Assembly: GCF_024753245.1 (NCBI RefSeq)
Contig: NZ_JANUGX010000013.1
Span: 62,001-126,000 of the forward strand
Direction of reading: 5' to 3'
Length of the DNA stretch: 64,000 nt
From: Massilia norwichensis
Lineage (GTDB): Bacteria; Pseudomonadota; Gammaproteobacteria; Burkholderiales; Burkholderiaceae_D
The notes under the pieces were generated by a model. It was given only the letters and a program-made list of their open reading frames with translations, ran no database searches and was not told the origin of the DNA. Positions 44,651 to 52,404 of the stretch are shown in pieces. Numbering within the stretch: the stretch's first letter is position 1; the number at the start of each line of letters is the position of its first letter. A program made the position numbers and the translations under genes.

Positions 44651-45487
44651 ATGAACCCGAACCATACGACACCATCGACACGCAGCGGACAGCATCCGCT
44701 CCTGATCCTCGCGGCACTCGCCGTGATCCTGTTCTGCGCGGTCGGCACGGCCGCCATCATGGGCTGGCTGCCCTCCTCCAAAGGACGCACGGCGACGGGC
44801 GACCTGAGCGAGGCCGACCGCGCCGCCCTCAACGCCAGCCTGCAGCAGCCGGGCTATGCCGCCCAGCCGACCACCGGCGCCTATGCGCCCGCCACCCCGG
44901 TGACGACCGCACCGCTGCCGGCCACCCAGCCGGCGACGATCGCGCCGACCACGGCCAGCACCGCCGCTGGCTATGCGCCAGGCTACGCGCCGGCCTACCC
45001 GGCCCAGGGCAGCACCGCCTACGGCAACAGCGCCCAGGGCGCGACTGGCTCGGGCTACGCCGAACCAGTGCCGGCGCCGACACCGGTGCGCGAAAGCCAC
45101 CCGAAGGCGAAGACCACGACCCGCGTCGCGCAGGAAGACTCGGCGAGCCGCTGGTGCAGCAACTGCGGCAACGTCGAATCGATCCGCACGATCACGACCC
45201 GCGCCCAGGGCAGCGGCATCGGTGCCGCCGGCGGCGCCATCCTCGGTGGCCTGCTGGGCAACCAGGTCGGCGGCGGCCATGGCCGTCAGCTGGCGACGGT
45301 GGCCGGTGCGGTCGGCGGCGCGGTGGTCGGCAACCAGGTCGAAGGCAATATGAAGGCCAACCACAGCTACGAGATCCGGGTCCGCCTGGACGACGGCACC
45401 CTGCGCACCTTCCACCAGCAAAGCGCGCCGCAATGGCGCACCGGCGACCGCGTGCGCATCGTCAAGGGTTCGCTGCGCGCGGCATAA
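44651..45487 (+). CDS. Membrane-anchored glycine-zipper 2TM protein
   Basis: 278 residues. One N-terminal helix (about 17-40), then a Pro/Thr/Ala-rich stalk of about 80 residues, a CSNCG pair (about 162), a glycine-zipper (AAGGAILGGLLGNQVGGGHG and VAGAVGGAVVGNQVEG) and the same soluble C-terminal domain as in the lipoprotein at 36517 (YEIRVRLDDGTLRTF). Unlike that protein it is anchored by a helix, not a lipid. It is divergent from the Crp/Fnr gene. Confidence 0.86.
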   Translation: MNPNHTTPSTRSGQHPLLILAALAVILFCAVGTAAIMGWLPSSKGRTATGDLSEADRAALNASLQQPGYAAQPTTGAYAPATPVTTAPLPATQPATIAPTTASTAAGYAPGYAPAYPAQGSTAYGNSAQGATGSGYAEPVPAPTPVRESHPKAKTTTRVAQEDSASRWCSNCGNVESIRTITTRAQGSGIGAAGGAILGGLLGNQVGGGHGRQLATVAGAVGGAVVGNQVEGNMKANHSYEIRVRLDDGTLRTFHQQSAPQWRTGDRVRIVKGSLRAA

Positions 45488-45518
45488 GTCACCCTCTACC
45501 CATGCCGGGTGAGATCGA

Positions 45519-45541
45519 ACGGGGCTGCGGCCCCGTTTTTG
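45519..45541 (+). terminator. Rho-independent terminator
   Basis: ACGGGGC-TGCG-GCCCCGT followed by TTTTG, 30 bp after the preceding stop and 17 bp before the next regulon site. Confidence 0.88.
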
Positions 45542-45557
45542 TTTTCTTTTTCGCAAT

Positions 45558-45599
45558 GTGCGCCAGCGCACGGAACGTGGGCTTGTGTCGGTCAAGAAT
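45558..45599 (+). promoter_or_regulatory. Envelope-regulon promoter of a small membrane protein gene
   Basis: GTGCG-CCAG-CGCAC followed by GGA (45558-45571); AAGAAT at 45594-45599 at the standard distance. Confidence 0.72.
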
Positions 45600-45649
45600 C
45601 ATTTAACGCCAGCTCATCGGCAGAGACCAATCACGCGAAAGGGAGTCCA

Positions 45650-45880
45650 ATGAACAGCATTGCATGGATGGGCATCATTCTCTGGGGTCTGCTTCTGACC
45701 GCCTTCGGCCTCGTCAGCGCCGGGCCGGCGCCGCAGCCGGGCACGACCGACATCGCCGCCCACGACGTGTTCTTCCTGATCACCGGCGGCCTGCTGACCT
45801 GCCTGATCGGTTTCGTCGGCCTGATGGGTTTCATGGGCTGGGTGCCGGGATTGCGAAAAGAACAAAAATCCGTGGCCTAA
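45650..45880 (+). CDS. Small two-helix membrane protein
   Basis: 76 residues with two membrane helices (about 4-25 and 40-65, ending GFMGWVPGL) and a short basic tail. AGGGAG precedes the ATG. It has its own regulon promoter and terminator upstream. I do not recognise a family; size and context suggest an envelope-stress protein. Confidence 0.78.
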   Translation: MNSIAWMGIILWGLLLTAFGLVSAGPAPQPGTTDIAAHDVFFLITGGLLTCLIGFVGLMGFMGWVPGLRKEQKSVA

Positions 45881-45881
45881 T

Positions 45882-45923
45882 GTACGTCAACGAACGGAGC
45901 ACAGCGGCGCCTTTTGGAATACT
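45882..45923 (+). promoter_or_regulatory. Envelope-regulon promoter of a 48-residue protein gene
   Basis: GTACG-TCAA-CGAAC followed by GGA (45882-45895); AATACT at 45918-45923. The site begins 2 bp after the previous stop codon. Confidence 0.72.
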
Positions 45924-45970
45924 GAACTCACGGCAAAGACATCGCCGGTTCAAACGAAGAGGACACTATC

Positions 45971-46117
45971 ATGCTCTATACTATCGCTGTCGTACTCATC
46001 ATTCTTTGGCTGCTGGGCCTGGTAACTTCCTATACCGTCGGCGGCTTCATCCACATCCTGCTGGTCGTTGCCGTGATCATGATCCTGGTTCGCCTGATCA
46101 GTGGACGTGGCATATAA
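45971..46117 (+). CDS. 48-residue membrane protein, lmo0937 family-like
   Basis: Two short hydrophobic helices (MLYTIAVVLIILWLLGLVTS and HILLVVAVIMILVRLIS) joined by YTVGGF, ending GRGI: the standard form of the small lmo0937-type membrane proteins. GAGGA lies before the ATG. The function is unknown. Too short for usual ORF cut-offs. Confidence 0.85.
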   Translation: MLYTIAVVLIILWLLGLVTSYTVGGFIHILLVVAVIMILVRLISGRGI

Positions 46118-46150
46118 GGTCCCGTTACGCAACACCCGCAAGACTGACCG

Positions 46151-46209
46151 ATCCGTTTCGCGGTCGTGCCCTGAAGATGAGGGTGCGACTACGAAACGGA
46201 TGTTTTTTT
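46151..46209 (+). terminator. Terminator or attenuator just before the OmpA lipoprotein gene
   Basis: ATCCGTTTCG (46151-46160) pairs with CGAAACGGAT (46192-46201), with inner GTCG/CGAC pairing, and is followed by G and eight T. Only 14 bp remain before the ATG at 46224, too few for a promoter, so it probably attenuates readthrough from the upstream promoter. Confidence 0.8.
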
Positions 46210-46223
46210 TGAAGGAGCACATC

Positions 46224-46901
46224 ATGAACAAACACACCGCCCTCTTCCGGTCCACCCTGTGCGCGACCGTCCTTGCCGTGGCCGCCAGCGGCTGCGCCGA
46301 CATGAACGCGACCCAACGCGGCACCGCCACCGGCGCCGGCGTCGGCGCTGGCCTGGGCGCCATCATCGGGGCCAGCACGGGTGGCGGCGGCAGCGGCCGC
46401 GCCACCCGCGGCGCGGTGCTGGGCGGCCTGGCTGGCGCCGTGGCCGGCAACGTCTGGTCGAAACACATGGAGCAGCAGCGCCAGGCGATGGAACAGGCCA
46501 CCCGCGGCACCGGCGTGCAGGTCTCGCAGACCGCCGACAACCGCCTCAAGCTCGAGATCCCGAGCGACATCTCCTTCGACACCAACCGGTCCGACATCAA
46601 GCCGAACTTCCGGCCCATCCTCGACCGCTTCGCCAGCACGCTGCAGGAGAATCCGGCCACCTACGTGACCATCATCGGCCACACCGACAGCACCGGCGGC
46701 GACCAGATCAACCAGCCGCTGTCGCTCGACCGCGCGGCCCATGCGCGCGACTACCTGGCAGGGCGCGGCGTCAATCCGAACCGCATCACCGTCGAGGGCC
46801 GCGCGGCACGCGAGCCGATCGCCTCGAACGACGATCCGGCCGGCCGCGCCCGCAACCGCCGCGTCGAAATTTATGTGAACGAACCCGGCCGCGCCGGCTG
46901 A
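46224..46901 (+). CDS. OmpA-domain lipoprotein with glycine zipper (YiaD-like)
   Basis: 225 residues. Lipobox ASGC (Cys24), then a glycine-zipper segment (about 35-80), then an OmpA peptidoglycan-binding domain (about 105-220: FDTNRSDIKPNFRPILDRF, GHTDSTGGDQINQPLSLDRA, RARNRRVEIYV). The start ATG has GAAGGAG immediately upstream, which itself follows the eight-T run of the terminator. This is the third OmpA-domain protein of the region. Confidence 0.92.
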   Translation: MNKHTALFRSTLCATVLAVAASGCADMNATQRGTATGAGVGAGLGAIIGASTGGGGSGRATRGAVLGGLAGAVAGNVWSKHMEQQRQAMEQATRGTGVQVSQTADNRLKLEIPSDISFDTNRSDIKPNFRPILDRFASTLQENPATYVTIIGHTDSTGGDQINQPLSLDRAAHARDYLAGRGVNPNRITVEGRAAREPIASNDDPAGRARNRRVEIYVNEPGRAG

Positions 46902-47279
46902 TCCTTGCCGGGCGCCGCAGCGCTACCCGCGGCGTCTGGTGAATTTCAGTGATATTTGAATGGGTGATGCGGCGCGCAAGCGATAGACGCTGCCGCATCA
47001 CCCGTTTCGTATTTACGCAAGCAAAATCCCGCGCATCTTTTCTCCCTCCCAGTACCCGTTTCCACATGCATTAGTTTTTCTTGTGCATATACGGAAACAG
47101 TGCCAATGTTGCATGGCACCATCACCCCTGTTTATACCCGTTGCAATATGCACACAAAATCACGAATCCGATTTGACTTTTTCGTATCAGAAATGTTCTG
47201 ATCCTCCTCTTGGCTGGTGCGACCCGCCGAGGTTGGAAAAGTGAAGCCCCGGCTTCGAAACAAAAGTATTGGAGAGATT
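46902..47279 (+). other. Intergenic region before the large TonB receptor
   Basis: 378 bp without a gene. GGGTGATGCGGC (46962-46973) pairs perfectly with GCCGCATCACCC (46992-47003) and is followed by GTTTCGTATTT, probably the terminator of the OmpA gene. The remainder is AT-rich; no regulon palindrome is at a useful distance. Confidence 0.6.
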
Positions 47280-50135
47280 TTGACTAAGCAACTCGCAGTA
47301 AAGCACAGCGTCCTCGCTGTGGCCCTCACCCTGGCAGTACCGGGCTTCGTGTACGCGCAGGCAGAGCAGGCGCAAGTACAGAAGGTCTACGTGACCGGTT
47401 CGAACATCAAGCGCGCCGACAAGGAAGACTCGTCGCCGATCACCGTGATGACCGCCAAGGAAATCACCGCCACCGGCGCCAACACCGTCGCCGAACTGCT
47501 GCACAACATCCCGGCCTTCGGCACGGGCACCGCCAACGACATCCGCGACGACAACGGCTTCTCGAAAGGCGCTTCGACCGCTTCGCTGCGTAACCTGGGC
47601 ACCTCGTCGACCCTGGTCCTGCTGAACGGCCGCCGTATCGCCGCCTCGGCTTACGCCGACCCGAACCAGGGCAAGTCGACCATCTATGACCTGAACAGCA
47701 TCCCGGTGTCGGCCATCGCCCGCGTCGAAGTGTTCAAGGATGGCGCCTCGGCCGTGTACGGCTCGGACGCGATCGCCGGCGTCATCAACTTCATCACCAA
47801 GGACGACTACCAGGGCGGCGAAATCACCGCCTCGACCTCGGCCAACGATGACGGCGAGTTCAACCGCAACAACATCAACGGCTCGTTCGGCTTCGGCGAC
47901 CTGGAAACCAACCGTTTCAACGCCCTGCTGAGCTTCGACGTCTCGCAGCGCGGCCGTACCGGCATCAAGGATGTGAAGGACATCGAGCAGGACCAGTACT
48001 CGGCGATCAACTACCGCCTGAACGACTACAGCAGCTACGTGTCGGGCAACCCGTTCATCTTCCGCCAGTCGGCCCCGGGCGCAGGCTTCTCGACCACCGC
48101 CGCCGCCGGCCGCTACATCAGCAACACCACCGCCGGCTGCAACGGCAAGGTCATCACCGGTGGTCCGGAGCACGGCATCGGCATCACCAACAGCTCGATG
48201 CTGACCGGCCGTTCGTTCTGCTCGTTCGACACCAACGAATACCAGGAAGCGCAGTCGAAAGGTACCGACGTCAACCTGCTGTCGCGCATCACCGTCAAGC
48301 TGGGCGAGAACGTGACCTCGTTCACCGAAGTCGGCTTCTCGCGCGTCGAGCGTGAGTACACCGGCGCGCCGCGCACCATCGCGTCGACCACCCCGACCAC
48401 CGTGTTCCGCGTCAACGGCCTGCCGACCAGCTACCAGCTGCTGCTGCCGTCGGGTCACCCGGACAATCCGTACGCCGGCTACAGCGCCGCGGCGGCCTTC
48501 CGCTTCGTCGGCACCGACGCCAGCTCGGAAACCGTCAACAAGACCTACCGTTTCCTGACCGGCCTGAAAGGCACCACCGGCGCCTTCGACTGGGAAACCG
48601 GCTTCCTGTACAACCGCGCCGAGCGTGACGACCTGATGCACGGCATGCTGTACTTCCCGGTCGTCAACCGCATCGTCACCGAAGGCCGCACCATCGCCGC
48701 CACCATCGCCGATCCGAACGCGGTGCGCGACGTCGACAACACCGGCTTCTCGCAAGTCATGCAGCTGGATGCCAAGGCATCGACCACCGTCGGCAAACTG
48801 CCGGGCGGCGACGTCGGCGTCGCCTTCGGTGCCGAAATCCGCCAGGAAAAGCTGGGCCTGACCTCGGATCCGGAACTGGCATCGGGCAACATCATCGGCC
48901 TGTCGAACTCGGTGCTGGGTGGCCAGCGCACGGTCAAGTCGGGCTTCGTCGAACTGCGTACGCCGTTCACCAAGTCCTTCGAAATGGACTTCGCCGGCCG
49001 CTACGACAAGTACCCGACCGCCAAGAGCTTCGTGCCGAAAGTCGGCGCCAAGTGGGAAGCGAACGACAAGCTGACCTTCCGCGGCTCGTTCGCCAAGGGC
49101 TTCCGCGCACCGGCACTGTCGCAAGTGTCGCCGGGTGGCGTGCAGTCGTTCAACAACGGCTTTGCCGACCCGATCCGCTGCCCGGACGGCCGCACCCCGG
49201 TCAACGGCGCCGATCCGCTGGATTGCTCGCGCGGCATCTCGTCGGTGTCCGCTCCGAACCCGAACCTGAAGAACGAAACCTCGCGCAGCTACTCGTTCGG
49301 CGCGATCATCAACCCGACCAAGAACGTCGACATCCTGATCGACTACTTCCGTATCCGCAAGGAAAACGAGACCGCGCTGCTGTCGTCGACCTTCGTGGCC
49401 CAGCACCCGGAGCTGTACCCGGGCCTGGCCGTGCGTGACAACAACAACCTGGTCGATGCAAACGGCCAGGTGATCCCGAACTCGGGCCAGCTGCTGGCGA
49501 TCAACCGTACCTTCGTGAACCAGGGCAGCACCGACACCTCGGGTATCGACGTCGAAGGCGCGCACCGCATGAACCTGGGCGAGATGGGCCGTATCACGAC
49601 CCGTGTCAACTACACCTACACGCTGCGTTACAAGCGTGTGGAGCGTCCGGGCGAAATCTCGCACGACCTGACCGGCACCAACGGTGGTCTGTCCGACTGG
49701 GCAACCTCGGTCGGCGACATCCCGCGTCACCGCCTGAACGTCGCTTCGACCTGGACCCGTGGCGACCACGCCGCGACCCTGTCGGCCGACTTCGTGTCGA
49801 ACATCTCGCTGCTGCGCCGCTACGACAACGACGTGACCTACCCGCAGCCGTACTGCTACTACGGCAAGGGCCAGCCGTCGACCGCCTACTCGCTGGGCGG
49901 CCTGCCGAACTACGGCTACTCGAACCCGGACTGCAACGTCGACGAATGGCTGACCTTCGGCGCCGCTTACTCGTACACCGGCTTCAAGAACTGGACCCTG
50001 TCGGCGAACATCCGCAACCTGTTCGACACCAAGGCCCCGTACGATCCGCGTGAAGCCGTCACCGGCTTCAACAGCCAGCTGCACAACGGTATGGGCCGCT
50101 ACTTCCGCCTGTCCGCTTCGTACAAGTTCAAGTAA
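47280..50135 (+). CDS. TonB-dependent receptor
   Basis: 951 residues. A signal peptide ends near VYAQ; the N-terminus VYVTGSNIKRADKEDSSPIT is characteristic of a large group of receptors in which substrates are often complex carbohydrates or peptides. The plug has LRNLGTSSTLVLLNGRRIA and EVFKDGASAVYGSDAIAGVIN; the barrel ends GRYFRLSASYKFK. It begins with TTG at 47280, with GGAG 5 bp before; the frame is open upstream but without a signal. Codon usage is strongly biased, suggesting high expression. Ligand unknown. Confidence 0.92.
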   Translation: MTKQLAVKHSVLAVALTLAVPGFVYAQAEQAQVQKVYVTGSNIKRADKEDSSPITVMTAKEITATGANTVAELLHNIPAFGTGTANDIRDDNGFSKGASTASLRNLGTSSTLVLLNGRRIAASAYADPNQGKSTIYDLNSIPVSAIARVEVFKDGASAVYGSDAIAGVINFITKDDYQGGEITASTSANDDGEFNRNNINGSFGFGDLETNRFNALLSFDVSQRGRTGIKDVKDIEQDQYSAINYRLNDYSSYVSGNPFIFRQSAPGAGFSTTAAAGRYISNTTAGCNGKVITGGPEHGIGITNSSMLTGRSFCSFDTNEYQEAQSKGTDVNLLSRITVKLGENVTSFTEVGFSRVEREYTGAPRTIASTTPTTVFRVNGLPTSYQLLLPSGHPDNPYAGYSAAAAFRFVGTDASSETVNKTYRFLTGLKGTTGAFDWETGFLYNRAERDDLMHGMLYFPVVNRIVTEGRTIAATIADPNAVRDVDNTGFSQVMQLDAKASTTVGKLPGGDVGVAFGAEIRQEKLGLTSDPELASGNIIGLSNSVLGGQRTVKSGFVELRTPFTKSFEMDFAGRYDKYPTAKSFVPKVGAKWEANDKLTFRGSFAKGFRAPALSQVSPGGVQSFNNGFADPIRCPDGRTPVNGADPLDCSRGISSVSAPNPNLKNETSRSYSFGAIINPTKNVDILIDYFRIRKENETALLSSTFVAQHPELYPGLAVRDNNNLVDANGQVIPNSGQLLAINRTFVNQGSTDTSGIDVEGAHRMNLGEMGRITTRVNYTYTLRYKRVERPGEISHDLTGTNGGLSDWATSVGDIPRHRLNVASTWTRGDHAATLSADFVSNISLLRRYDNDVTYPQPYCYYGKGQPSTAYSLGGLPNYGYSNPDCNVDEWLTFGAAYSYTGFKNWTLSANIRNLFDTKAPYDPREAVTGFNSQLHNGMGRYFRLSASYKFK

Positions 50136-50167
50136 TCATCTGATTGCCTGATCGCCTGGTGCGAACC

Positions 50168-50200
50168 AAAGCCGCCCCGCGCAAGCCGGGCGGCTTTTTT
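50168..50200 (+). terminator. Rho-independent terminator
   Basis: AAAGCCGCCC, loop, GGGCGGCTTTTTT, 32 bp after the TonB receptor stop. Confidence 0.9.
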
Positions 50201-50245
50201 CATGCCCGCAGTGTATGCTCGGCGGACATTTGACCAGGAGACGCC

Positions 50246-50839
50246 ATGGCAGAACAACGCATCCGCATCGTCGGCGAGAACATCCTCGCGGACGACTACT
50301 ACCCCCTCAAGAAAATCAGCTACGAACAGCGGCGCCAGGACGGTAGCTGGCAGGCGCAGCAGCGCGAGGTCTACGACAGCGCGTCCGGCGCCGCCGTGAT
50401 GCTGTACAACCGCGAACGCCGCACCGTCATCCTGACGCGCCAGTTCCGCATCGGCGCGCGGCTGAATGGCAGCGACGGCTTCCTGCTGGAAGCGACCGCC
50501 GGGGTGCTGGACGATGCGCCGCCCGCCGAGCGCGCGAAGCTGGAAGCCTGCGAGGAAACCGGCTACCAGATCGAGCGCCTGGACCCGGTGATGACGCTGT
50601 TCGTCAGCCCCGGCTCGATCACCGAGCGCATCCACCTGTTCGTGGCCGAATACGACCCCGCGAAACGCTGCGGCCCGGGCGGCGGCAAGCCCGAGGAAGG
50701 CGAGGACATCGAGGTGCTCGAGATGGACTTCGACGACGCGCTGGCGCTGATCGACACCGGCGGCATCGATGACGCCAAGACCGTGCTGCTCCTGCTGCAT
50801 CTGGAACGCCGGGTGCTGGGCCGCCACGAAGCGTCCTGA
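50246..50839 (+). CDS. NudK-like Nudix hydrolase
   Basis: 197 residues. N-terminal GENILADDYYPLKKISYEQR and VMLYNRERRTVILTRQFRI match GDP-mannose pyrophosphatase NudK. The Nudix box AGVLDDAPPAERAKLEACEE keeps the metal-binding EE but has Leu where most Nudix enzymes have Arg/Lys, and FVSPGSITERIHLF follows. It probably cleaves a nucleoside diphosphate sugar. AGGAG precedes the ATG. Confidence 0.87.
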   Translation: MAEQRIRIVGENILADDYYPLKKISYEQRRQDGSWQAQQREVYDSASGAAVMLYNRERRTVILTRQFRIGARLNGSDGFLLEATAGVLDDAPPAERAKLEACEETGYQIERLDPVMTLFVSPGSITERIHLFVAEYDPAKRCGPGGGKPEEGEDIEVLEMDFDDALALIDTGGIDDAKTVLLLLHLERRVLGRHEAS

Positions 50840-50874
50840 AGACCTTTCCCACCTCAGTTACAGGAGAACAATCC

Positions 50875-51426
50875 ATGAAGATGCGTTTCGCATTCCTTGC
50901 CGCTGCCTGCGCCCTCGCCTGCGCGGCCCTGCCGGCCGCTGCCCAGACCATGAAGCCGGGCCTCTGGGAAGTGAACAACAAGGTGAGCTCCCAGGACGCT
51001 CAGACGCAGTCGGCCATGGCCATGGTGCAAAAGCACATGGCCAACATGTCGCCGGAACAGCGCCAGGCGATGCAGCAGATGATGGAACGCAACGGCGTGC
51101 AGATGAACATCGGCCCCGGCGGCGCGCTGACGACGCGCATCTGCATGACCAAGGAAATGGTCCAGCGGAAGGAATTTCCGGTGGCGGAAGGCGACTGCAA
51201 ACAGAAGGTGACGCAGCAGTCGGCCAACAGGATGAAGGTCGCGTTCAGCTGCACCAGGCCGCCGGCCAGCGGCGAAGGCGAGCTGACGATGGACAGCGAC
51301 ACCAGCTACCGCGCGCAAATGCACATCAAGGGCATGCAAGGCGGCCAGCAACAGGCGGTGGACATGGACGTGACCGGCAAATGGCTGAGCGCCGACTGCG
51401 GCAGCCTCCGTCCGGTCAACAAATAA
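50875..51426 (+). CDS. DUF3617 family periplasmic protein
   Basis: 183 residues. Signal peptide to AAAQ (about 24), then the family start TMKPGLWEVNNKV, a Met/Gln-rich helix (MQQMMERNGVQMNI), and Cys residues in the pattern RICMTKEM, GDCKQ, FSCTR and ADCG. No molecular function is known for the family. AGGAGA precedes the ATG. It is 35 bp after the Nudix gene. Confidence 0.87.
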   Translation: MKMRFAFLAAACALACAALPAAAQTMKPGLWEVNNKVSSQDAQTQSAMAMVQKHMANMSPEQRQAMQQMMERNGVQMNIGPGGALTTRICMTKEMVQRKEFPVAEGDCKQKVTQQSANRMKVAFSCTRPPASGEGELTMDSDTSYRAQMHIKGMQGGQQQAVDMDVTGKWLSADCGSLRPVNK

Positions 51427-51435
51427 ACCGCAAGC

Positions 51436-52272
51436 TCAGGTGGTTTCGGTGTAGGCCATGTAGAGGTCGCGGGCCTGCCTGGCCACCGGGCCGGCCGGCA
51501 GTTCGCGCGCTTCGTAGCGGGTGCAGGGTGTGACTTTGCCGTAGTTGCCGGTGCTGAAGATTTCGCGGGCGCTGTCCAGCTCGGCCGGCAGCACGGTGCG
51601 TTCCTCGACGGTCACGCCGGCCTCCTTCAGCAGCGCGATCACGCGGGCGCGGGTGATGCCGGCCAGGAAGGTGCCGTTCAGCGCCGGCGTCACCACCGCG
51701 CCGTCCGCGGTGACCAGGAACAGGTTCGAAGAGGCGAACTCGGCCACGTTGCCGGCCAGGTCCAGCAGCACCGCGTTGTCGAAGCCGCGCGACTTCGCTT
51801 CGCGCAGGGCGCGGGCGGTGTTGGCGTACAGGGCCGAGGCCTTGGCATCCGTCGGCGCCATGGTCGGCTGCGGACGGTGCAGTTCGGACAGGCAGGCCGA
51901 GAAGCCGGTAAACGGCGGCAGCGGCGCGTCGAACAGGGTCAGGGCGAAGCCGGCCTTTTCCGGCACCGGGATCAGGAAGCCTTCGGAGGCGAACACCAGC
52001 GGACGAATGTAGAGCTCGGCTTCCGGCGGGAACTTGGCCACGCCTTCGCGCACCAGCGCTTCCATCTGGTCCACCGACAGCGCGCAGGTCAGGCCCAGCT
52101 TGTCTGCCGAATCGATCACGCGCTGCAGGTGCGGCCGCAGGTCCGGCAGGTGGCCGCGCAGGGCGCGGGCGCCGTCGAACACCGACGAGCCCAGCCACAC
52201 GCTGTGGTCCATCGCGCCGAACAGCGGCGTATTCCCTTCGGCCCATTCGCCGTTGTAATAAGTCAGGTACAT
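51436..52272 (-). CDS. Branched-chain amino acid aminotransferase
   Basis: 278 residues, class IV PLP aminotransferase. Family features are YYNGEWAEGNTPLFGAMDHSVWLGSSVFDGARA, the cofactor Lys in APTDAKASALYANT, GFDNAVLLDLAGNVAEFASSNLF and GITRARVI. The best match is IlvE-type or a D-amino-acid transaminase-like relative. AGGAAA lies before the ATG at 52272. It is convergent with the DUF3617 gene (9 bp gap). Confidence 0.85.
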   Translation of the reverse strand: MYLTYYNGEWAEGNTPLFGAMDHSVWLGSSVFDGARALRGHLPDLRPHLQRVIDSADKLGLTCALSVDQMEALVREGVAKFPPEAELYIRPLVFASEGFLIPVPEKAGFALTLFDAPLPPFTGFSACLSELHRPQPTMAPTDAKASALYANTARALREAKSRGFDNAVLLDLAGNVAEFASSNLFLVTADGAVVTPALNGTFLAGITRARVIALLKEAGVTVEERTVLPAELDSAREIFSTGNYGKVTPCTRYEARELPAGPVARQARDLYMAYTETT

Positions 52273-52391
52273 CGTTTTTTCCTAGTCGTCGTGCAAAATC
52301 ATCTCCCGCAAGTGTAACCCGGCAGCCGCAGCGGTGCAGGCGCCGGGCCGCTCAGTTCGGTGGCGAACACTCCTCTGTGGCGTTCCCTAGG

Positions 52392-52404
52392 TACACTAGC
52401 GTTT
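52392..52404 (+). promoter_or_regulatory. Possible leaderless promoter of the Gcr gene
   Basis: TACACT at 52392-52397 lies exactly 7 nt before the ATG at 52405, the same spacing as at hyi. No Shine-Dalgarno is visible. Confidence 0.38.

Noticed and set aside
46119..46132. GTCCC-GTTA-CGCAA before the OmpA lipoprotein gene
   Set aside because: Only one half resembles the palindrome and no -10 hexamer follows.
47083..47096. GTGCA-TATA-CGGAA before the TonB receptor
   Set aside because: Right half does not fit and no -10 lies at the fixed distance.
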